Made by a program: the position numbers and the translations under genes. This document shows, piece after piece, positions 1 to 5,743 of a DNA stretch of 8,673 bases. Numbering within the stretch: the stretch's first letter is position 1; the number at the start of each line of letters is the position of its first letter. The stretch spans positions 1 to 8,673 of the forward strand of contig CAYXBY010000063.1 of the NCBI GenBank assembly GCA_964463325.1, in the 5' to 3' direction. The notes beneath the pieces were generated by a model that was given only the letters and a program-made list of their open reading frames with translations, was not told the DNA's origin and did no database searches. Origin of the DNA: UMGS1002 sp964463325 (lineage in GTDB: Bacteria; Bacillota; Clostridia; Oscillospirales; CAG-272).

Positions 1-1
1 G

Positions 2-319
2 ATTATGGAATTGACTGCACTCCCCAATGTTCGCTGGTGGCACAGAAATATTTCCAGACACGGATTTGCGATCAATGGCTTTATCAAGCACTATCCCGAT
101 ATTATGCTGATGACCGAAAGCAGCAAAATCATCTTTGTAGAAACCAAGGGTGAGCACCTGAAAAATGATGACAGCCGAGAAAAAATCGCCCTCGGTGACG
201 CTTGGCGTCATGCCGCAGGCAGCAAATATCGGTATTATATGGTGTTTGAGGAAGAGGACGACCTCCTACCCGGTGCGGTCAGCATGGGCCAGTTTATAGA
301 AACTGTGAAAGCATTGTAA
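2..319 (+). CDS. C-terminal fragment of type III restriction endonuclease subunit Res (5' end outside window)
   Basis: The frame is open to the left edge, and the visible ~106 residues match the C-terminal nuclease end of type III Res subunits. Numbering from the Met at position 5, the segment NVRWWHRN (8-15) is followed by HYPD (29-32) and VETKGEH (45-51). This is the PD-(D/E)xK layout, with D32, E46 and K48 as the likely metal and catalytic residues. A KYRYYMVFEEE stretch near 75-85 is also typical of the family. Res is the ATP-dependent helicase/nuclease half of type III restriction-modification and works with a Mod methyltransferase. The helicase motifs and mod would lie upstream, outside the window. 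The ATG at position 5 is probably internal and not a start. A related DEAD/DEAH helicase with the same C-terminal nuclease is the main alternative. Confidence 0.8.
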   Translation: MMELTALPNVRWWHRNISRHGFAINGFIKHYPDIMLMTESSKIIFVETKGEHLKNDDSREKIALGDAWRHAAGSKYRYYMVFEEEDDLLPGAVSMGQFIETVKAL

Positions 320-376
320 AACGGTTTCGATAAACACATAAACTACATCTTGGTAGCTATTATACATTATTCATGA

Positions 377-405
377 TTGCAAATTTGACCGAAATGTGGT
401 ATACT
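377..405 (+). promoter_or_regulatory. Predicted sigma-A promoter of the FAD oxidoreductase-deoC unit
   Basis: TTGCAA (377-382) and TATACT (400-405) are separated by 17 bases. The bases before the -10 read TGG, giving an extended -10 (TGn). The start of transcription would be near 412, leaving a leader of about 109 bases before the ATG at 521. No other combination in this gap is as good; TTGACC at 385-390 pairs only with TATAAC at 15 bases. Confidence 0.6.
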
Positions 406-478
406 TATAACAGCTCTCAGTATGACACCAACAACCGTCTGATCTCGTTCTCATTCAATATTCACACCTAATGTCAAC

Positions 479-494
479 GGCGAATGATGTCGCC
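479..494 (+). other. Small stem-loop in the leader of the FAD oxidoreductase gene
   Basis: GGCGA (479-483) and TCGCC (490-494) form a perfect 5-bp stem with a 6-base loop. It lies 13 bases before the ribosome binding site (GGAGGA, 508-513) in a leader of ~109 bases. It has no T-tract, so it is not a terminator. It could modulate translation or be fortuitous. No known riboswitch class was recognised. Confidence 0.25.
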
Positions 495-520
495 TATACG
501 CGCAAATGGAGGACAAATAA

Positions 521-1894
521 ATGTATGCCTATACCAAAGCAATTGCAGAGGATCTCTCGTGTGATGTTCTTGTGCTCGGAGGAGGTCCATCCGGCCTTTG
601 TGCCGCCATTGCTGCGGCTCGCGGTGGCGCCGATACGCTGCTGATAGAGTCAAACGGTTTTTGCGGCGGAATGGCTACGGCCGGGCTGGTCGCGCCGTTT
701 ATGACCTGCTACGACAGCGGAGGAAACCGCCGACTGATACGCGGACTTTTTGAGGAGATAGTTGATCGTATGGTGGCGGTCGGCGATGCCTTGGATCCGG
801 CTACCGTGCCGGCATCATCTGCATTTACGTCATACATAACGATCGGACATATACATGTCACGCCATTCCGTGCTGAGGGGCTGAAACGGCTAGCTGACGA
901 AATGTTAGCCGAAGCGGGAGTTCATGTGCTTTATCACACTAATTTTGTAGATGCTCAGACCAACGGCGACCGCATTGAGCGCGTAATCGTGCTGGCTAAG
1001 GACGGTCTGCACGCGATATCGGCCAAAACGGTGATAGACTGTACCGGTGACGGTGATGCGGCGGCGGCCGCTGGCGCCAAATTTACTATGGGAAATGGCG
1101 CCGGACGCATACAGCCGGCAACCATGTTTTTTCGCATTGGGAATGTCGACACCCCCAAGATCGACGCCGACATTGAGGCTAATCGCGACAATTTCTACCG
1201 CAAGGATGGTGTTAATTACCGTTCGCTGCACTGGTGGGTGTCACGGGCGCGCGAGGCAGGGGACTGGACGCTCGATCGTGTCTCTATCGGACTTTTCCGT
1301 GGTGTCGACGAGGACGAATGGAGCGTCAACACCTCGCGGATCATGGGCGTCGATGCCACTGACCCGGCAAGCTTGACAAACGGCGAGATCGTGGGGCGTC
1401 AACAGGTCAGAGAGATATTTAATTTCTTGAAAAAATATGTCCCGGGCTGCGAAAATGCGCGGCTTTTGGCGTCCGGGAGCACGCTGGGCATACGCGAAAC
1501 GCGACATATCCACGGTTTGAAAATGTTGACCGTAGATGATCTTTTGCAGTGCCGCGTACCCGATGATGCTATTTTGCTGGCTGCAAATTCTGTGGATGTG
1601 CATGGCCGCTTCGGTCCGCGCTCCAACGAATATATCGCGCTGCCTGAGGATAAATTTTATGGCGTCCCTTACGGCTGTCTTGTGACGCCAGATTTCTCCA
1701 ATCTACTTGTCGCTGGCCGGTGTGTATCGGCTGAGAGCGATGCCGCTGGGGCGATTCGTGTCATGCCGCCTTGCATGGGTATGGGCGAGGCAGCTGGAAC
1801 GGCAGCAGCGTTGTCCTGCAATGGTGATGCGCGCGAGCTGAGCACGAGCCTGCTGCGCGATACGTTGCGGGGCAACAACGTTGTACTCGACTAA
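521..1894 (+). CDS. FAD-dependent oxidoreductase (FAD_oxidored family), substrate unknown
   Basis: A 457-residue flavoprotein of the FAD_oxidored type (Pfam PF12831-like), near the usual full length. The dinucleotide-binding fold starts at residue 15 with DVLVLGGGPSG (G20, G22 and G25 in the GxGxxG position), and E43 at the end of the second strand should bind the ribose of FAD. GFCGGMATAG (46-55) follows, typical of this family. The second FAD signature, DCTGDGDAAAAAGA, is at 173-186, and the C-terminal signature runs from LVAGRCVSAESDAAG (396 on) to PPCMGMGEAAGTAA (about 416-429). There is no signal peptide, so it should be cytoplasmic. The ATG is supported by GGAGGA at 508-513, seven bases upstream. 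It precedes deoC by 43 bases and very likely shares its message. Its substrate cannot be inferred; relatives are often annotated only as FAD-dependent oxidoreductase. Confidence 0.88.
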   Translation: MYAYTKAIAEDLSCDVLVLGGGPSGLCAAIAAARGGADTLLIESNGFCGGMATAGLVAPFMTCYDSGGNRRLIRGLFEEIVDRMVAVGDALDPATVPASSAFTSYITIGHIHVTPFRAEGLKRLADEMLAEAGVHVLYHTNFVDAQTNGDRIERVIVLAKDGLHAISAKTVIDCTGDGDAAAAAGAKFTMGNGAGRIQPATMFFRIGNVDTPKIDADIEANRDNFYRKDGVNYRSLHWWVSRAREAGDWTLDRVSIGLFRGVDEDEWSVNTSRIMGVDATDPASLTNGEIVGRQQVREIFNFLKKYVPGCENARLLASGSTLGIRETRHIHGLKMLTVDDLLQCRVPDDAILLAANSVDVHGRFGPRSNEYIALPEDKFYGVPYGCLVTPDFSNLLVAGRCVSAESDAAGAIRVMPPCMGMGEAAGTAAALSCNGDARELSTSLLRDTLRGNNVVLD

Positions 1895-1924
1895 ACGCAA
1901 TTCTTGCTTAATCACATCACTAAT

Positions 1925-1930
1925 AAGGAG
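1925..1930 (+). promoter_or_regulatory. Ribosome binding site that sets the deoC start
   Basis: AAGGAG lies seven bases before the ATG at 1938. It favours that start over the in-frame ATG at 1881, which lies inside the end of the preceding gene and would add 19 residues with no similarity to DeoC. Confidence 0.8.
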
Positions 1931-1937
1931 TTATTAT

Positions 1938-2591
1938 ATGAATATCAACAATATTTTATCAAAATGTGATCACACTTTGCTTGCTCAGACATCAACCTGG
2001 GAGCAGATCAGGGCTATCTGCGACGATGGCATTAAGTATGGTGTGGCGTCTGTCTGCATACCGCCGTGTTATGTTGGGCAGGCCAAGCAGTATGTTGGCG
2101 ACCGCCTCAAAATATGCACTGTTATAGGCTTCCCGAACGGTTATAACACGACTGCTGTGAAACTTTTTGAGACGCGCGACGCGCTGGAGCAGGGGGCTGA
2201 CGAGATCGATATGGTAATTAATATCGGTGCGCTGCGCCAGGGACAGGATGACGTTGTTTTGGATGAGATTCGTCAGTTGAAGGCGGCCTGCGGCGACAAG
2301 GTACTCAAGGTCATCATCGAGACCTGCTTGCTGACCGAGGACGAAAAGCTGCGCATGTGCCATATTGTTACGCAGTCGGGCGCTGACTATATCAAGACTT
2401 CGACCGGCTTCTCAACCGCAGGTGCTACGCGCGAGGATGTTGCGCTGATGGTTGCCAATGTTGGCGAAGGCGTCAAGGTCAAGGCCGCGGGCGGTATATC
2501 CGACCTGAACGATGCGCAGGATTTTCTTGATCTTGGTGCGTCTCGTCTTGGTACCAGCCGCGTGGTCAAGGCTGTAAAAGCAATGGCATAA
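1938..2591 (+). CDS. deoC: Deoxyribose-phosphate aldolase
   Basis: A 217-residue class I aldolase that interconverts 2-deoxy-D-ribose 5-phosphate with D-glyceraldehyde 3-phosphate and acetaldehyde, the last step of deoxynucleoside catabolism; cytoplasmic. The TIM-barrel signatures are complete. KCDHTLL is at 9-15. EIDMVIN (89-95) contains the proton-relay Asp91. KVIIETCLL is at 124-132. YIKTSTGF (151-158) contains the Schiff-base Lys153, and VKVKAAGGI (179-187) contains Lys182. The length fits the short bacterial form (about 215-225 residues). The start is fixed by the AAGGAG at 1925-1930 and by where family similarity begins. It is the second gene after a FAD oxidoreductase. No deoA, deoB, deoD or cdd is present here, so it is outside a classical deo operon. 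Three stem-loops follow the stop codon. Confidence 0.95.
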   Translation: MNINNILSKCDHTLLAQTSTWEQIRAICDDGIKYGVASVCIPPCYVGQAKQYVGDRLKICTVIGFPNGYNTTAVKLFETRDALEQGADEIDMVINIGALRQGQDDVVLDEIRQLKAACGDKVLKVIIETCLLTEDEKLRMCHIVTQSGADYIKTSTGFSTAGATREDVALMVANVGEGVKVKAAGGISDLNDAQDFLDLGASRLGTSRVVKAVKAMA

Positions 2592-2596
2592 GTGGT

Positions 2597-2617
2597 TTTC
2601 GAGGTTTGTCCTCGAAA
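2597..2617 (+). other. Stem-loop immediately after deoC
   Basis: TTTCGAGG (2597-2604) and CCTCGAAA (2610-2617) form an 8-bp perfect stem with a 5-base loop, starting 5 bases after the deoC stop. Only TTTG follows, so it is a poor terminator by itself. It could protect the 3' end of the message or act with the next two hairpins. Confidence 0.45.
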
Positions 2618-2635
2618 TTTGCCAAACGCTGATGA

Positions 2636-2677
2636 AAAGGGCTCATGAACGCTTTGCAAACGTTTTATGAGTCCTTT
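2636..2677 (+). terminator. Long imperfect stem-loop, possible terminator of the deoC unit
   Basis: Positions 2636-2651 pair with 2661-2677 over 16 bp with two G-T pairs and one bulged base, around a 9-base loop. The 3' arm ends in CCTTT followed by ATGTTAT, a weak U-tract. The A-rich start of the 5' arm gives a comparable weak tract in the leftward direction. Confidence 0.45.
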
Positions 2678-2699
2678 ATGTTATATGGATCACAATAAT

Positions 2700-2739
2700 A
2701 AGGCTTATATGAAGCATCGTTGCCTCATATAAGCCTTTT
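2700..2739 (+). terminator. Intrinsic terminator, probably bidirectional, between convergent genes
   Basis: AAGGCTTATATGA (2700-2712) and TCATATAAGCCTT (2725-2737) form a perfect 13-bp stem. After one A-C mismatch the stem continues for 3 bp (GCA/TGC) to a TCGT loop. On the + strand the stem runs into TTTT (2736-2739). On the - strand it is followed by ATTATTG. It sits 109 bases after deoC and 81 bases after the DUF2207 gene, so it can serve both. Confidence 0.65.
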
Positions 2740-2819
2740 AGTGTAAGCTTTTTGAACGTCAAGAGCTTTTTACGAAGAACGCTTGGCGTTTGCGCGGGGA
2801 AGCCCTGTACGGCTGCTGT

Positions 2820-4520
2820 TTATCGAGTTCCACCGCCGAAGCCGCCGCCGGAGAAGCCGCCTCCACCGCCAAACGACGAGCCACCGCCGCTACCATTCGA
2901 ATTTGCTGAATGTGTGGCGGAGTAGCCTGCTTTATACGAGCTGTGCAGCACGCTGTTGAGCATCAGGAAGCAGGTGAAGCTGTTGTCAAATGACTCAAGC
3001 TCGGTTGTCGCAGTCATGTCATAGTAAGGCGCAAGCCGACGCAACTCTTCGATGACGGTGTCAGCCGCCTCAAGCAGCGTAGCGTAGACCAAATATTCCT
3101 TCCACAATGCGACTTCAAACGTAGTACGCTCATCTATCAGCGTAAAATCACGAAGATAATTGTTAAATCCGGCCAGTTGATCGAGCACGGCTATTCCGGC
3201 AGGCGTCAAATCTTTAAGATTATGCACCTGATCGGATTTCTTGGGCTTAGTATAGCAGTCATATTCCCGAAGAGCCTTGCGGCCAAAGGATTCAGCCGTG
3301 TTCAGCGCAGCCTCTATGGGTGTAAAGTGGTCGGTTATGTGCTTTTTGAGCTGCTTCTCGGTAACTGTGTTGCTGCCCTCTGGGCAAGCACCGACCAACG
3401 CGCGATAGAGGCTATATAGCAGCTTATCCTTCTTGGCGGGCTCGTGAATGAAGGTCATTTGCGCTTTTTGGGGCGAATCTGGCTGCTGTGACGTTGCAAT
3501 ATTTCCATGCGATATCATGCGAAGCAGCGATGCACTCAGCAGTGACTGACCATGCGACATGCCAAACGGCTTGGCCATGGCGTATGACACCCCGAGGTCA
3601 CCACCGCAGGGAATATCGCGGTAGTAATCTGCGCGTTTTATGTGGCGCCGTGCCTGTGATCTCAGCACACCGCGATATATGGCGTAGACTACGAGCGCGA
3701 GCCAGGCTGTTACAAAAATGATAATGAATATGAATGTCAGAACATCGAATTTCTTTTCATATGCGCTGCCCTCAAAGGCATTTTCCTTAAGCTTTTCAAA
3801 GCTCATCGAGGATTCGCGGTGCGGATCGAGCAGACCGGCGTCAAGACGCAGTAATATTATGCAGCTTGAGCCATCATGCTCCTCCAGCGGAAGATCGGTT
3901 CTTGCAACTACGGTGCCGTTGTCGAAAAGGATCGTGCCCTCGTAGCCGAACGCCCAAATGCCGCTGTTTTGACTACTTAACAATATTCCGTTCGGCGCTA
4001 TGATGCGCAGTACGACGTTTGTTGGATAGATTGACATTCCCGGGTTGACAAATTGAAACAGAAATCCGTCCACACCGTCGGAATAGCGGCCAACGAGACC
4101 GGTGACTGTGTATGAAAAGGTGTAGGTATTGCTGCCGTACTCTGAGATGCCAAAGCACAATTCATAGCCCTCATCTGTTGTGACTATGCCGCATTTGCGT
4201 GCCTTTTGCTCAAAGGAGGCATCGATATCCCATGCGCCAATGTTCTCATATGCGCCGTGAGCGTCCGATACGGCAAGCTCGGTTACGTCCATATCGCCAA
4301 GATTTTCAATTGGCAGATACACCTCGGTGCCTTCGTGAAAGCTGCCAGTCCAGATCTGTGTTATCCTGGCATCACCATTGGGCTGTAGCTCGACAGTTAT
4401 CTGCATATCCGGGACACTGTTCTTGGCAATGACGGGGAATAGCATCAACGGCAATACGCACATCACGGATACAATAATTATCAGAGATTTTAATGTCGAA
4501 TTTGCTTTTTTGTGATTCAT
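2820..4520 (-). CDS. DUF2207 family membrane protein with glycine-rich C-terminus
   Basis: A 566-residue envelope protein. A basic N-terminus leads into a hydrophobic segment at about 12-32 (signal or membrane anchor). A beta-rich DUF2207 domain follows at about 36-225, then a second membrane helix at about 259-283. A cytoplasmic part begins with RADYYRDIPCGGDLG (296-310), a recognisable family motif. The last ~25 residues are Gly/Ser-rich (GGGSSFGGGGGFSGGG), as is usual for DUF2207 proteins. Biochemical function is not known. It starts one base after the lemA stop codon; only a weak AATGAAG lies before the ATG, so translation is probably coupled to lemA. LemA and DUF2207 (or TPM-domain) proteins are known to recur as neighbours, suggesting a shared envelope role. 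The terminator near 2700-2737 lies downstream. Confidence 0.85.
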   Translation of the reverse strand: MNHKKANSTLKSLIIIVSVMCVLPLMLFPVIAKNSVPDMQITVELQPNGDARITQIWTGSFHEGTEVYLPIENLGDMDVTELAVSDAHGAYENIGAWDIDASFEQKARKCGIVTTDEGYELCFGISEYGSNTYTFSYTVTGLVGRYSDGVDGFLFQFVNPGMSIYPTNVVLRIIAPNGILLSSQNSGIWAFGYEGTILFDNGTVVARTDLPLEEHDGSSCIILLRLDAGLLDPHRESSMSFEKLKENAFEGSAYEKKFDVLTFIFIIIFVTAWLALVVYAIYRGVLRSQARRHIKRADYYRDIPCGGDLGVSYAMAKPFGMSHGQSLLSASLLRMISHGNIATSQQPDSPQKAQMTFIHEPAKKDKLLYSLYRALVGACPEGSNTVTEKQLKKHITDHFTPIEAALNTAESFGRKALREYDCYTKPKKSDQVHNLKDLTPAGIAVLDQLAGFNNYLRDFTLIDERTTFEVALWKEYLVYATLLEAADTVIEELRRLAPYYDMTATTELESFDNSFTCFLMLNSVLHSSYKAGYSATHSANSNGSGGGSSFGGGGGFSGGGFGGGTR

Positions 4521-4521
4521 T

Positions 4522-5082
4522 TTACTTCATTGATGGCATATCAGTCTTGTCGGCTGGGGTGTCAAGGTAGTCGCGAATGTTAAAACGAAGCATGGACGCT
4601 ACAATGGACGAGGGGAACATGCGGCAGGCTCGGTTGAGCTTTGTGACGCTGTCGTTGTAGACCATGCGGCTGATGCGGACGGTGTCCTCGTATTTATTGA
4701 TGCTGTCCATTGTCTTGAGATAAATGCTATTGGATTTCAGCTCTGGGTAAGCCTCGGCGACGGCGTTGATGCTGGTCATAGCGTTTTCCAAAGCGGCCTC
4801 CTGCGCACGGATGTCGGCGGCAGTGCTGGATGGCGAAAGCTGACGACGCAGTTTTACCGCCTCCATGAAAACCTCGGTCTCATGACAGGCAAATTGCTTG
4901 GTCATGTCGGAGAGCGCGGTCAAAGCGTCCCAACGCGAGTTGAGCTGCACGCCGATCTGCGACATGGCGTTGTTGATGTTCTCGTCTAGGCTGACCAGCT
5001 TGCGCTGCGTCGAGACAAGATAGATGACGATTATTGCCACGATTATGGCAAGAACTATTAATACTGTAATTAAGGCTCCCAT
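4522..5082 (-). CDS. lemA: LemA family protein
   Basis: A 186-residue protein with a single N-terminal membrane helix (about 4-24) and a helical body on one side of the membrane. Family features are QIGVQLNSRWDALTAL (about 42-57), then AEAYPELKSNSIYLKTMDS, then VRISRMVYNDSVTKLNRACRMFPSSI, matching the LemA pattern of E.YP.Lk, R..YN..v and N.....FP. The start is placed at 5082 because GGAGG lies nine bases upstream (complement of 5092-5096). The in-frame ATG at 5127 would fall at the predicted transcription start and would add 15 mostly basic residues before the membrane helix. LemA function is unsettled; the name comes from an antigen and should not be confused with the plant pathogen sensor kinase of the same name. 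It is the first gene of a two-gene unit with DUF2207. Confidence 0.88.
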   Translation of the reverse strand: MGALITVLIVLAIIVAIIVIYLVSTQRKLVSLDENINNAMSQIGVQLNSRWDALTALSDMTKQFACHETEVFMEAVKLRRQLSPSSTAADIRAQEAALENAMTSINAVAEAYPELKSNSIYLKTMDSINKYEDTVRISRMVYNDSVTKLNRACRMFPSSIVASMLRFNIRDYLDTPADKTDMPSMK

Positions 5083-5091
5083 TTTGAAACG

Positions 5092-5096
5092 CCTCC
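5092..5096 (-). promoter_or_regulatory. Ribosome binding site that sets the lemA start
   Basis: On the - strand this reads GGAGG, nine bases before the ATG at 5082-5080. It decides for the 186-residue product over the longer in-frame version beginning at 5127. Confidence 0.8.
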
Positions 5097-5131
5097 GTTT
5101 AATATTTCGGCAATTGCGGCCGATCAAGTAT

Positions 5132-5160
5132 ATTTTACTACATAAACTAACTCAAGTCAA
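5132..5160 (-). promoter_or_regulatory. Predicted sigma-A promoter of the lemA-DUF2207 unit
   Basis: On the - strand TTGACT (5160-5155) and TAAAAT (5137-5132) are separated by exactly 17 bases, a close match to the consensus. The transcription start would be near 5125, which makes the ATG at 5127 unusable and gives a ~43-base leader to the ATG at 5082. Confidence 0.75.
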
Positions 5161-5311
5161 TATCTTTGAAACATTTTTCGAACGTCGGAGAGCTCATAAT
5201 ATACGCTGGACAATCTGTACTTCCATATTCCCATTTGCCAAAAATGCGTGATAAGCTTTGATGCCAGCATTGTGGAAATCTCTGTAAATTGCAAGAGGAA
5301 AAGCTCCCTAA

Positions 5312-5515
5312 TCTTACCTTATTGTAAACGGTGGTGAGTCAATCAGTAGGCTGCTGAAATATCAGCAATATGGCAAGGGCTATAACCGCTACATTGTCAA
5401 CAAGCTTCCTATTGCCTTGTTGGACATGTTATCTAACGGCAACGTGCAAATGGTGGTAACATTGTTAGTGTTGGATATATCAAATATTTTTGTATACAAC
5501 TCAAAACAAAACTGA
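5312..5515 (+). pseudogene. Possible relic coding segment without a start codon (unrecognised)
   Basis: A 67-codon open frame bounded by TAA (5309-5311) and TGA (5513-5515). It has no start codon with a ribosome binding site. Its translation has a protein-like composition: LIVNGGESISRLLKYQQ, then YGKGYNRYIVNKLPIALLDM, then SNGNVQMVV near the middle. The first internal ATG (5426) would leave only ~29 residues. A neighbouring frame just upstream (about 5266-5324) is also open and ends in TAA, compatible with a frameshifted remnant. I do not recognise a family. It could equally be chance open frame in a 600-base intergenic region. Confidence 0.22.
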
Positions 5516-5540
5516 CACCTCTCGAAAAGCGATGTCAGTT
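5502..5540 (-). terminator. Leftward intrinsic terminator-like hairpin with no obvious gene
   Basis: AACTGACA (5510-5517) and TGTCAGTT (5533-5540) form a perfect 8-bp stem; TCG/CGA can pair inside the loop. Read on the - strand, the hairpin is followed by TTGTTTTGAG, a T-rich tract. On the + strand the following bases (CGTTGC) are unsuitable. No leftward gene lies to its right, so it may be a remnant or a block to antisense transcription. Confidence 0.4.
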
Positions 5541-5667
5541 CGTTGCTTAATTATCAAATATGCTACCCACAAGGGGCTTTTTGTGCTGTCCGTACAATTT
5601 GGGGCAGTTCATTGTGGTGGGTGGCCATGCTTTTTTTGAGATTTTGGCCTTAATAGCGGAATTGTTG
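5541..5667. other. Intergenic stretch without recognisable gene
   Basis: Together with 5161-5311 this makes up the rest of a ~600-base gene-poor interval between the divergent lemA and SGNH promoters. It has short inverted matches (CACAA/TTGTG around 5577-5594 and GGCCA/TGGCC around 5623-5649) and a run of seven T, but no RNA gene, repeat array or credible coding frame that I can identify. Confidence 0.4.
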
Positions 5668-5696
5668 TTGTAATTGCGTTTGAAATATGCTATAAT
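5668..5696 (+). promoter_or_regulatory. Predicted sigma-A promoter of the SGNH lipoprotein unit
   Basis: TTGTAA (5668-5673) and a perfect TATAAT (5691-5696) are 17 bases apart, with TGC directly before the -10 (extended -10). The start site would fall near 5702, inside the 8-bp palindrome CGTCGACG (5699-5706), leaving a ~40-base leader. Confidence 0.75.
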
Positions 5697-5698
5697 GA

Positions 5699-5706
5699 CG
5701 TCGACG
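5699..5706. promoter_or_regulatory. Perfect 8-bp palindrome at the predicted start site (possible operator)
   Basis: CGTCGACG begins three bases after the -10 of the SGNH promoter, where a bound repressor could block transcription. It is short and occurs once in what I could check by eye, so it may be chance. Confidence 0.2.
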
Positions 5707-5730
5707 GCTATGATAAGTCACAATTATTTT

Positions 5731-5735
5731 GGAGG
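5731..5735 (+). promoter_or_regulatory. Ribosome binding site that sets the SGNH lipoprotein start
   Basis: GGAGG lies eight bases before the ATG at 5744. The alternative in-frame TTG at 5729 overlaps this site and has no binding site of its own, and the signal peptide begins naturally at the ATG (MKRLLCLLL). Confidence 0.8.
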
Positions 5736-5743
5736 TAGAGTAT

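Noticed and set aside
905..1626. Several leftward open frames of 75-120 codons inside the FAD oxidoreductase gene
   Set aside because: They lie opposite a gene with complete family signatures, have no ribosome binding sites and no recognisable protein features.
1881..1937. Earlier in-frame ATG for deoC
   Set aside because: It overlaps the end of the previous gene, has no ribosome binding site and adds residues foreign to DeoC; the ATG at 1938 has AAGGAG at good distance.
2826..2900. GC-rich, repetitive-looking run of ccg/cca triplets
   Set aside because: It is the codon run for the glycine-rich tail of the DUF2207 protein, which is normal for the family, and not a repeat element.
5083..5127. 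Longer lemA start at 5127
   Set aside because: It coincides with the predicted transcription start and the ribosome binding site lies inside it; the ATG at 5082 is better placed.
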